A stretch of DNA of 8,553 nucleotides from Chloroflexota bacterium (GTDB taxonomy: Bacteria; Chloroflexota; Dehalococcoidia; Lucifugimonadales; JAPUKM01): NCBI GenBank assembly GCA_027295645.1, contig JAPUKM010000254.1:1-8553 (forward strand), read 5' to 3'. Positions within the stretch are counted from its first letter, which is position 1. Each line of letters begins with the position of its first letter. This document shows positions 1-5,921 of the stretch, in pieces. The notes under the pieces were generated by a model that saw only the letters and a list, made by a program, of their open reading frames with translations, made no database searches and was not told the origin of the DNA. The position numbers and the translations under genes were made by a program.

Positions 1-562
1 AGGTGGGCTTTGCGTTGCGGACCCACTCCGCGGCAGAGGCCGAGCCGCCGGTCTCCAGGGCCACCGCCACTATCACAAACTGCCTCTCCCTCAGCTCCTC
101 GTACAGCTCCTGCCAGACCGGCAGTTGGAAGCGGCACCCTCACCACGAGGCCCAGGAAACCAGGAAGACCTTCTTCCCCCGGAAGTCGGAGAGGCTGTGG
201 AGGTTCCCCTCCAGGTCCGGAAGGGTGAAGTCCGGCGCTTGCAGCGGGTCCTGGAAGCCTGCGCCCGCGGCAGCGCCCTCACCGAAGAGCCAGACGGAGT
301 GTGTATCGTTGTGGACAACGGGATTGCTCATATACCGCTCCAGGGCCGGCAGGTTGAACAGTGTACCGTCCTCCGTGAGAAACTCCCCCTCGCGTCCTGC
401 CGGAATGGGGATGCACATCTCGCCCATGCAGGCGCCTTCGGGTGTCAGTTCCCAGTCCGTGGAGCTGTGGAGCGTATCGATGGGCAGCCAGAGGTTGTCT
501 CCTTGGACTACCGCGTCTGCAACCTCGGATACCCGGTCCTTATAGATGATTGTCGTGCTCAC
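1..562 (-). CDS. Thioredoxin-fold redoxin, probable selenoprotein (Sec141); partial, runs off left edge
   Basis: Seen: a minus-strand frame from a GTG at 560-562 (AGAGG at 568-572, 5 bases upstream) to the window edge, 187 codons, interrupted once by TGA at 140-142. Residues 108-140 form a classic TlpA/AhpC entry: QAPDFTLPDLEGN, LSDFRGKKV, then FLVSWASW. After the TGA (residue 141) come GCRFQLPVWQELYEELRE, FVIVAVALETGG and a frame still open at the edge. Thioredoxin-fold family members carry the redox Cys just after this WASW strand, so Sec replaces Cys, giving a U-G-C motif. A SECIS-like hairpin follows the TGA. A second Cys pair sits at Cys45/Cys50 (ACMGEMC). No signal peptide or membrane segment is visible, so a cytoplasmic thiol (seleno)peroxidase or reductase is inferred; the substrate is unknown. 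It follows the hydrolase gene by 23 bases, probably in one operon. The alternative is a pseudogene or a base-call error. Confidence 0.83.
106..132 (-). promoter_or_regulatory. Bacterial SECIS-like hairpin after in-frame UGA
   Basis: Read on the minus strand, 7 bases after the TGA at 140-142. The lower helix is GCUU (129-132) with GAGC (106-109), followed by a 4-base CCAA bulge on the 5' side. The upper helix is CUGCC (120-124) with GGCAG (110-114), closed by the apical loop GGUCU (115-119). From the UGA to GGUCU is 20 bases. In the E. coli fdhF SECIS, as I recall it, the apical loop is also GGUCU, 18 bases after its UGA, with a bulged stem beneath. SelB recognises the loop G and U and the bulge. 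Position, size and loop all fit. The hairpin lies in coding sequence, as bacterial SECIS elements do. Confidence 0.8.
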
Positions 563-567
563 CACTG

Positions 568-572
568 CCTCT
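568..572 (-). promoter_or_regulatory. Ribosome binding site deciding the GTG start of the redoxin
   Basis: AGAGG on the minus strand, 5 bases before the GTG at 560-562. A second GTG at 563-565 would be only 2 bases away. The only longer option, an ATG at 692-694, lies deep inside the upstream hydrolase gene. A nearer ATG at about 581-583 is followed after two codons by TAG. The start at 562 is therefore preferred. Confidence 0.6.
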
Positions 573-585
573 AATAGCCCATACG

Positions 586-1374
586 TCAGCTTCTGAGCTG
601 CCTCTCCAGGAACTCGAACGTCCGGTTCCAGGCCGTCTCCGCACCCTTCTCGTTGTAGTTGGGCCCGCCGGGCTCCGCAAAGCCGTGTCCGCACCCTGGA
701 TAGATATGCTGCTCCATTCTCTTCTCGAATGTACGCCCCAGCTCGTCCAGCTCTTTGAGCTGCTCCAGCGGAATGCCCGCATCGTCCTCACCGTAGTGCC
801 CCTGCCAGGGACACCAGAGGTTGGCCACCCGGTCAATCGGCTGTACGGCCCGGTCGGCCTTATTGGCCTCGCCGTATCGCAGGACGTTGTAGAAGGAGAT
901 ACAGCCGCGCAGCCGGGGATTCTGACAGGCGAAGAGGAGGGGGAAGGGTGTGCAGAATCCCATCACCGCTATCCGGTCCCCCTGCACCATGGGCAGGGAT
1001 GCCAGGTAGTCGAAGGCCCCGCCCATCGAGATCAGGTGTGAGCCGTCGTCCAGCTCCCGGAAGATCGGGACCATGGCCGGAAACGACATATCCGCAGGCA
1101 TCGCACTCTCCGGGACGGAGGAGTAGAGGTCCCACACCAACGAGGCGTAACCCTTGCGAGCAACCTGGCGGCCGATCTCTACTACTCTGACCGTCATCCC
1201 ACCGGCTCCGGGATGGATCATCACCCCCGGGTACGGCCCTGGAGCTTCAGGGTAGATGAGAACACCCCGGTTGACGATGCCATCACCGGGGAACCGCACC
1301 GGAGATTCAATCAGGCCATCGGGCATTCCTCCGCCGGCAATTGGTCTGAAAGCCTGCCCATCCTCTTCACACAT
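586..1374 (-). CDS. Dienelactone hydrolase-like alpha/beta hydrolase
   Basis: 262 residues, close to the usual length of dienelactone hydrolase (DLH) proteins. Seen: the N-terminal core strand GVLIYPEAPGPYPGVMIHPGAGG (about 37-59), RQVARKGYASLVWDLY (69-84), the nucleophile elbow VMGFCTPFP with Cys141, the acid region YGEDD (Asp197/198), and the histidine region YPGCGHGF (His230). The Cys-Asp-His spacing fits the DLH triad. DLH proteins hydrolyse cyclic esters such as dienelactone in chlorocatechol breakdown, but most relatives have unknown substrates, so only the fold and triad are claimed. The elbow is unusual: the family norm is GFCMGG, and here the two glycines are replaced (GFCTPF). The start ATG at 1372-1374 has AGGAGA at 1383-1388. 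It ends in TGA and is followed by the redoxin. Its first ten codons are duplicated upstream. Confidence 0.85.
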   Translation of the reverse strand: MCEEDGQAFRPIAGGGMPDGLIESPVRFPGDGIVNRGVLIYPEAPGPYPGVMIHPGAGGMTVRVVEIGRQVARKGYASLVWDLYSSVPESAMPADMSFPAMVPIFRELDDGSHLISMGGAFDYLASLPMVQGDRIAVMGFCTPFPLLFACQNPRLRGCISFYNVLRYGEANKADRAVQPIDRVANLWCPWQGHYGEDDAGIPLEQLKELDELGRTFEKRMEQHIYPGCGHGFAEPGGPNYNEKGAETAWNRTFEFLERQLRS

Positions 1375-1445
1375 GAATCGTATCTCCTGTAGCCCGTGGA
1401 GCCCACTATATGGCTTCTGAAAGCCTGCCCATCCTCTTCACACAT
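1311..1445 (-). CDS. Possible 44-codon leader ORF overlapping the hydrolase start
   Basis: Produced by the tandem duplication. The upstream copy carries an ATG at 1443-1445 with AGGA at 1455-1458, 9 bases away. Its first ten residues, MCEEDGQAFR, are identical to those of the hydrolase. It then runs in a different frame through the hydrolase start and stops at TGA 1311-1313. It lies just after the predicted promoter, so ribosomes would meet it first. It may be a relic of the duplication with no product, or a leader that modulates translation of the true start. No protein family is recognisable. Confidence 0.3.
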   Translation of the reverse strand: MCEEDGQAFRSHIVGSTGYRRYDSCVKRMGRLSDQLPAEECPMA

Positions 1446-1485
1446 GAAATCGTATCCTGTAGCCCGCGGAGCCCACTATATGGCT
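1345..1485. repeat. Tandem direct repeat, 71 bp + 70 bp
   Basis: Copy 1 is 1345-1415 and copy 2 is 1416-1485. Both start TCTGAAAGCCTGCCC and end CCACTATATGGCT. They differ by an inserted A after ACATGAA, loss of two bases in the TATCTCCTGT stretch, and one T/C change. The repeat spans the start codon, first codons, ribosome site and a TATAGT hexamer of the minus-strand hydrolase gene, so regulatory and start signals were duplicated. The small differences show that the copies have diverged, which argues against an assembly artefact. Confidence 0.95.
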
Positions 1486-1503
1486 ACGGAAGAATCGGGT
1501 CAA
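1475..1503 (-). promoter_or_regulatory. Sigma70-type promoter of the hydrolase-redoxin operon
   Basis: On the minus strand, TTGACC (1498-1503) and TATAGT (1475-1480) are separated by exactly 17 bases. The -10 lies within repeat copy 2. The same TATAGT occurs in copy 1 (1405-1410), but the bases at its -35 position (GATGGG) do not fit, so the duplication left one working promoter. Transcription would begin near 1468, giving a leader of about 95 bases before the hydrolase ATG. Confidence 0.6.
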
Positions 1504-1566
1504 GGGAAGCTCCCCAGGAGATGTCCAGGGATTCAAAGAATGGGGAGGCGCGTGAGAACGGAGGGA

Positions 1567-1596
1567 TTGCTGACCGGGGCGCAAATCTGTTATAGT
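1567..1596 (+). promoter_or_regulatory. Extended -10 promoter of the nusA operon
   Basis: TTGCTG (1567-1572), an 18-base spacer and TATAGT (1591-1596), with an extended -10 TG at 1588-1589. Transcription would start near 1603, about 114 bases before nusA. It faces away from the hydrolase promoter, so this is a divergent promoter region. Upstream, 1486-1566 shows nothing else recognisable. Confidence 0.5.
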
Positions 1597-1628
1597 ATCT
1601 AGCGTTAGTTACACACAGTCGATTGTTC

Positions 1629-1648
1629 GGGGATCACCTACGATTCCC
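1629..1648 (+). promoter_or_regulatory. Leader hairpin upstream of the nusA attenuator
   Basis: GGGGATC (1629-1635) pairs with GATTCCC (1642-1648) in 7 bp with one G-U pair, around the 6-base loop ACCTAC. It lies between the predicted transcription start and the terminator hairpin, in the right place to take part in attenuation. No alternative pairing with the terminator was found by eye. Confidence 0.4.
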
Positions 1649-1655
1649 GTGTAAG

Positions 1656-1681
1656 AAAGTGGGAGTTTTCCCACTTTTTTT
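1656..1681 (+). terminator. Intrinsic terminator/attenuator in the nusA leader
   Basis: AAAGTGGGA (1656-1664) and TCCCACTTT (1669-1677) form a perfect 9-bp stem with loop GTTT, running into seven T (1675-1681). It ends 35 bases before nusA and downstream of the predicted promoter, so it acts on this operon itself. Leaders of rimP-nusA-infB operons in other bacteria often hold a similar terminator, thought to be a target of NusA feedback. That parallel is recalled, and the regulation here is inferred. The reverse strand has only an A-to-T-poor flank, so it is less likely to serve the other direction. Confidence 0.75.
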
Positions 1682-1716
1682 AAATAAAAAGGGGGCGAAC
1701 CCTAGGGGGGCGGGTT

Positions 1717-3282
1717 ATGAAGAGCGATTTTCTCATAGCGCTGACCCAATTGGCGGCGGAGCGGAATCTGCCACGGGAGATGGTTATTCAGGCCATCGAG
1801 GCGGGGCTCATATCCGCATACCGCAAGGATAGTACCAGCGCTGGACAGAACATCACAGTACGTCTCAATCCGGCTACCGGAGAGGTGCGGGTATTCGTTG
1901 CCATGCAGGTGGTGGAGGAGGTAACTGAGCCTAAGCAGGAATTTACCCTGGCTGAAGCCAAAAAGGTGGACCCGAAGGCTGTTCTTGACAGCACCGTCGA
2001 GATCGAGATCACGGCACAGAGCGGAGGGCGTATCGCCGCCCAGACCGCAAAGCAGGTAGTCATGCAGCGGCTCCGAGAGGCCGAGCGTGAGTTGGTGTTT
2101 GACGAGTACATCGGACGGGCCGATGAGATGATCTCGGGAACAATTCAGCGTATTGAGCCCAGACAGATCATCGTGGACCTCGGCAGGGCGGAGGCGGTTC
2201 TGATTGAAGCGGAACAGGTGTCCACTGAACGGTATCGCCCCGGCCAGCGACTCAAGGTGCACATCGTTGAGGTGCGCCGCTCCGCTAGAGGGCCTGAGAT
2301 CGTCGTATCCCGATCTCACAAGAACCTCCTGCTCCGGCTGTTCGAGATGGAGGTCCCCGAAATCGCCAACGGCATCGTAGAGATCAAGGCCATCGCCCGT
2401 GAGGCCGGCTCGCGAAGCAAGGTGGCCGTGTGGGCCAAACAGGAGGGCGTTGACCCCGTCGGATCGTGTGTTGGTCTCCGCGGCATTCGGATCCAGAACA
2501 TCGTTAACGAGCTCCAAGGGGAGAAGATCGACGTTGTCCCCTGGAGCCGGGACATCGCTACCTTCATCGCCAATTCACTGAGCCCCTCTCAGCCCATCCG
2601 GGTCGATCTGGATGAGGGGGAGAGCGTGGCCACGGTTATCGTCCCGGACAAACAACTCTCCCTGGCCATTGGGCGTGAAGGGCAGAACGCCCGTCTGGCA
2701 GCCAAGCTGACCGGCTGGAAAGTAGACATCAAGAGCTCCAGTGATGCTGAGCTTGAGCGATTCGGCCGCGCCGCGCCGGAAGTGGCAGAGACCGTTGCTG
2801 AAGACGAGGCTGAGCCAGCCGTTGCTGAAGAGACAACCCCGACCCCAGCCGAAGAGCCGGTTCCTGAAGTGGCCGTGGTGGCTGAGCAACCGGAGTCAGA
2901 GGAGGCCGATAAAGCGGCCGCGGAAGAGCCGCTGGAGCAGCCCGAGCCCGAAGTGGTCGGAGCGGAAGCAGCGGCGCCTAGCGGATTGAGCCCCGAAGAG
3001 GAGTTGGCGGCTCTCTCCCTGGAAGGAGAGACAGCAACTCCTGTGGAGGAGGAAGAGGTAGAGGCCATACCCATAACGGATGATGAAGTATGGGATGTCC
3101 CGCAGCTTGTTCCCGCTCAAGGGGCATCTCAAATCCGGTTTGCGGAAGATATTATGGTCCCCCGGGCTGGCGGTGGCCGTCGTGGCAGGCGACGGGGAGG
3201 CGATGGCGAGACGGCAAAGGCCCGAAAGGCAGCAGCGCGGAAAAGCAAGGCAGCAGCACCGTCGGGGAATGAAGGAGGATAA
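1717..3282 (+). CDS. nusA: Transcription termination/antitermination factor NusA
   Basis: 521 residues. NusA binds RNA polymerase and nascent RNA and controls pausing, termination and antitermination. Seen: the N-terminal polymerase-binding domain (1 to about 130, starting MKSDFLIALTQLAAERNL), the S1 domain (about 135-200, GTIQRIEPRQIIVDLGR), KH1 (about 203-280, with GSCVGLRGIRIQ at 249-260), and KH2 (about 285-345, with AIGREGQNARLAAKLTGW). Beyond residue 350 is a long low-complexity tail: an acidic Glu/Ala/Pro stretch (351-455), a conserved-looking patch IRFAEDIMVPR (473-483), then an Arg/Gly- and Lys/Ala-rich basic end (484-521). The usual gammaproteobacterial acidic repeats are not evident. 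GGGGGGCGG upstream of the ATG serves as ribosome site. It is the first gene of the operon; rimP, its usual upstream partner, is missing. Confidence 0.97.
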   Translation: MKSDFLIALTQLAAERNLPREMVIQAIEAGLISAYRKDSTSAGQNITVRLNPATGEVRVFVAMQVVEEVTEPKQEFTLAEAKKVDPKAVLDSTVEIEITAQSGGRIAAQTAKQVVMQRLREAERELVFDEYIGRADEMISGTIQRIEPRQIIVDLGRAEAVLIEAEQVSTERYRPGQRLKVHIVEVRRSARGPEIVVSRSHKNLLLRLFEMEVPEIANGIVEIKAIAREAGSRSKVAVWAKQEGVDPVGSCVGLRGIRIQNIVNELQGEKIDVVPWSRDIATFIANSLSPSQPIRVDLDEGESVATVIVPDKQLSLAIGREGQNARLAAKLTGWKVDIKSSSDAELERFGRAAPEVAETVAEDEAEPAVAEETTPTPAEEPVPEVAVVAEQPESEEADKAAAEEPLEQPEPEVVGAEAAAPSGLSPEEELAALSLEGETATPVEEEEVEAIPITDDEVWDVPQLVPAQGASQIRFAEDIMVPRAGGGRRGRRRGGDGETAKARKAAARKSKAAAPSGNEGG

Positions 3283-3313
3283 ACCTCCACAAAGGAGAGT
3301 CTAGAGGTGTACG

Positions 3314-3592
3314 GTGGGATCTCCACACATACCCTTACGCCGTTGTGTCGGCTGTGGCACCCAGTTCCCCAAACGGGAGCTGAATCGCATAGTCAAATTG
3401 CCCGGGGGAAACGTGGAGGTGGACACCATCGGCAAACTGCCCGGGCGGGGTGTGTACCTATGCAGCCAGCCGGACTGTTGGGAGCGCAGCCTGCAAAAGA
3501 GTCGCGTGGACTACGCACTACGGACCCGGCTCACTCCCGGTGACCGGCAGCATTTGCTGGAGTATGCTCAGGAGCACGTAAGGACCAAGTAG
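3314..3592 (+). CDS. rnpM: YlxR/RnpM family RNA-binding protein (DUF448), RNase P modulator
   Basis: 92 residues, the normal size for YlxR. Seen: PLRRCVGCGTQFPKREL with Cys11 and Cys14, the GRGVYLC signature (44-50) and CW at 55-56, with Arg-rich surfaces typical of this nucleic-acid-binding family. YlxR has been described as a modulator of RNase P activity and renamed RnpM; the role here rests on the family. The GTG start at 3314 is chosen because GAGGTG lies just before it and it gives the family N-terminus at the usual distance from the CVGC motif. It sits 31 bases after nusA and 15 before infB. No ylxQ (L7Ae-like) gene follows, although many operons have one here. Confidence 0.92.
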   Translation: MGSPHIPLRRCVGCGTQFPKRELNRIVKLPGGNVEVDTIGKLPGRGVYLCSQPDCWERSLQKSRVDYALRTRLTPGDRQHLLEYAQEHVRTK

Positions 3593-3607
3593 GCGCAAGA
3601 AACTGAT

Positions 3608-5404
3608 ATGGTAAAGCAACAGACAACTGACGAGAGCGGTGAGGCCGCCCCTCGACGCCCGGCGGCTAAGTATCGACAGCTGAAGGTGCCTCAGACGGTG
3701 ACCGTTGGGGCGCTTGCTGAACTGATGGGCGTGAGCACCATTGAGCTCATCAAGCAGCTCATGCGGGGCGGCATAATGGCCAACGTCACACAGGGCATCG
3801 ATTTCGATACCGCCGCTGCCCTCGCGCCCATCTTTGGGTTTCGTGCCGTCCCAGTGGAGCCGTCGGCGGTTAAGGCAGTCAACGTGTCTTCCGATGAAGA
3901 GGACCCGTCGCTCCTACAGCCCAGGCCCCCAGTGGTGGCAATCCTGGGACACGTGGACCACGGCAAAACAACGATCCTGGACGCCATCCGCACCACCCGA
4001 GTGGCTGAGCGGGAGGTCGGAGGCATCACACAGCACATCGGCGCGTACCAGACCACTCACAACGGTAAGAAGATCACCTTCCTGGACACTCCGGGACACG
4101 AGGCGTTTACAGCAATGCGCGCACGTGGAGCCCAGGTGACGGACATCGCGGTGCTGGTGGTCGCCGCAGATGACGGCATTATGCCTCAGACAGTGGAGGC
4201 TATCGCCCACATCAAGGCGGCAAACGTGCCCATTATCGTCGCTATCAACAAGATGGACCTGCCGGATGCTGACCCGGATAAGGTCAAGCGTCAGCTTTCA
4301 GAACAGGACATGCTTATCGAGGAGTGGGGTGGTGAGGTGATCGCCGTGCCCGTTTCAGGCAAGACCGGGGATGGGCTTGGCGACCTTATGGAAAACATGC
4401 TGATCGTGGCTGAAGTGGCGGAGCTGAGGGCCAACCCCGATCGGACTGCGACCGGTGTGGTTGTTGAGGCAAAGCTGGACAAGACCAGAGGCCCCGCGGC
4501 CACCGTGCTCGTCAAATCGGGAACCCTGGCGGTCGGTGACCACATCGTTGCTGGAACGACTCGCGGAAAGGTCAAGGCTCTTATCAACGATCTGGGCAAG
4601 CGGGTGAAGCAGGCTGAACCCTCTATGCCCGTTGAGGTCCTGGGCCTGAACCAACTGCCTCAGGCGGGAGATGCCTTTTTAGTAGTGGAAAATGAGCGCA
4701 CTGGCCGGCTTTTGGTTGAGCAGCGACAGCGGGAGGAGGGTGCTCCTAGAACAGGGGTTACCCTTGAAGAGATGGTCACTCAAATCCGCATGGGGGAGGT
4801 TAAAGATCTCCCTGTGGTAATCAAGGCGGATGTCCAGGGCAGCGTTGAGGCGATCAGAGATTCCTTGGTCCAGCTGAACACGGAAAAGAGCCAGGTGAGC
4901 ATCATTCATTCGGCCAGCGGCGCTGTTACGGAGGGAGACGTGTTCTTGGCGAGCGCGTCTCATGCCATTATCCTTGGCTTTAACACCCGGCTGGAGGTGG
5001 GCGCTCGCCAGGCGGCTGAACAGGCGCGCGTTGAGATCCGGCTTTACAACGTGATCTACAACCTCCTGGAGGACGTGCAGAGCACATTGGAGGGCCTTAT
5101 TGAGCCCACCGCTGTCGAGGTTGTTGAGGGACATGCCACCGTACGAGCGGTGTTCTCTCAAGGAAACCGTGGCAAGGTTGCGGGCTTGTACGTCAACGAC
5201 GGTCGAGTTGTACGCAACGGAATGGCGCGGCTCAGCAGGAACGGCCAGGTCATCCATGAGGGCCCCATCGCTAGCCTCAGACATTTCAAAGAGAACGTAC
5301 GGGAAATGGGAGCGCAGACGGAGTGCGGCATGGCTCTCGAAGGCTTTAACGACTTTGAGGAGGAGGACGTTATCGAAGTGTACCGTCTGGAGAGGTCAAA
5401 GTAA
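3608..5404 (+). CDS. infB: Translation initiation factor IF-2
   Basis: 598 residues, a short-form IF-2. The GTPase brings fMet-tRNA to the 30S subunit and promotes subunit joining. Seen: a short N-terminal segment with an IF2-N-like fold (about 25-80, VTVGALAELMGVSTIELIKQLM), then the GTPase: G1 GHVDHGKT (114-121), G2 GGITQH (138-143), G3 DTPGHE (160-165), G4 NKMD (214-217), G5 SGKTG (250-254). Domains II to IV follow to the C-terminal fMet-tRNA-binding region (GNRGKVAGLYVNDGRVVRNG, ending EEEDVIEVYRLERSK). The long variable N-terminal extension of enterobacterial IF-2 is absent. The ATG has no strong Shine-Dalgarno (only AAGAAAC nearby). With 15 bases from rnpM, translation may depend on coupling. 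The gene ends TAA. Confidence 0.98.
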   Translation: MVKQQTTDESGEAAPRRPAAKYRQLKVPQTVTVGALAELMGVSTIELIKQLMRGGIMANVTQGIDFDTAAALAPIFGFRAVPVEPSAVKAVNVSSDEEDPSLLQPRPPVVAILGHVDHGKTTILDAIRTTRVAEREVGGITQHIGAYQTTHNGKKITFLDTPGHEAFTAMRARGAQVTDIAVLVVAADDGIMPQTVEAIAHIKAANVPIIVAINKMDLPDADPDKVKRQLSEQDMLIEEWGGEVIAVPVSGKTGDGLGDLMENMLIVAEVAELRANPDRTATGVVVEAKLDKTRGPAATVLVKSGTLAVGDHIVAGTTRGKVKALINDLGKRVKQAEPSMPVEVLGLNQLPQAGDAFLVVENERTGRLLVEQRQREEGAPRTGVTLEEMVTQIRMGEVKDLPVVIKADVQGSVEAIRDSLVQLNTEKSQVSIIHSASGAVTEGDVFLASASHAIILGFNTRLEVGARQAAEQARVEIRLYNVIYNLLEDVQSTLEGLIEPTAVEVVEGHATVRAVFSQGNRGKVAGLYVNDGRVVRNGMARLSRNGQVIHEGPIASLRHFKENVREMGAQTECGMALEGFNDFEEEDVIEVYRLERSK

Positions 5405-5564
5405 TAACACTGAGCCACGCCGAGTACACGATGAGAGCATCTACAGCAGTCCTCCACGGGTGAATTCCAGAAGCCACGGTCTCGCACTGTCACCTACCAC
5501 CTATAGTCAGCTTCCCGACAATAGACAGCGGCTGGCAGCATAGCAGTGACCGGCGAGGTGTTCT

Positions 5565-5921
5565 ATGAGCAGACGCTTGGAACGGATCAACGAACTCCTG
5601 CGTCAAGAACTCAGTCAGCTACTGGCCCGAGATCTGAACGACCCCAGAATCCCCCTTCTGGTCACCGTTACAAGAGTAGAAACATCAGTTGACCTGAGGT
5701 ATGCACAGGTATATGTGAGCGTCATGGGTGACAGTGAAGAGCAGCATACTGCCGTGGGCACCCTTCAGTCCGCCGCAGGGTTCATACAACGGGGCTTGCG
5801 GCCTAAGTTGACGCTTCGCTTCGTTCCCGTACTCAGCTTCAAACTGGACCATTCGCTTGAAGAGGGCGCTCGTATGCTTAGAGCTATCGATGACCTCCCC
5901 ATCGCTAAGGAGCCCGGCTAA
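5565..5921 (+). CDS. rbfA: 30S ribosome-binding factor RbfA
   Basis: 118 residues, normal length. RbfA binds immature 30S subunits near the 5' end of 16S rRNA and assists late maturation and cold adaptation. Seen: MSRRLERINELLRQELSQLL at the start, the DPRI motif, VTRVETSVDLRYAQVYVSV strands, and the KH-like C-terminal half SAAGFIQRGLRPKLTLRFVPVLSFKLDHSLEEG. GAGGTG precedes the ATG at 7 bases or so. The 160 bases between infB and rbfA hold no gene or clear terminator. The TAA stop overlaps the truB start by one base (TAATG), implying coupled translation. Confidence 0.96.
   Translation: MSRRLERINELLRQELSQLLARDLNDPRIPLLVTVTRVETSVDLRYAQVYVSVMGDSEEQHTAVGTLQSAAGFIQRGLRPKLTLRFVPVLSFKLDHSLEEGARMLRAIDDLPIAKEPG

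Noticed and set aside
140..142. TGA read as tryptophan or glycine (alternative code)
   Set aside because: The hydrolase gene and truB use TGA as normal stops at family-typical lengths, and the position is that of a redox Cys, not Trp or Gly.
140..694. Redoxin ending at the TGA as a truncated protein, or starting at the ATG at 692-694
   Set aside because: Ending there removes the active site of the fold, while the frame beyond continues family-like. The ATG at 694 lies deep inside the hydrolase gene; the GTG at 562 has a ribosome site and follows the hydrolase stop.
1486..1566. tRNA gene in the divergent promoter region
   Set aside because: GGATTCAA resembles a T-loop, but no acceptor stem, anticodon arm or CCA end can be drawn around it.
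2589..3074. Long antisense frames within nusA, infB and truB
   Set aside because: Low-complexity or motif-free frames mirrored from the real genes (for example Ser/Ala-rich opposite the acidic NusA tail).
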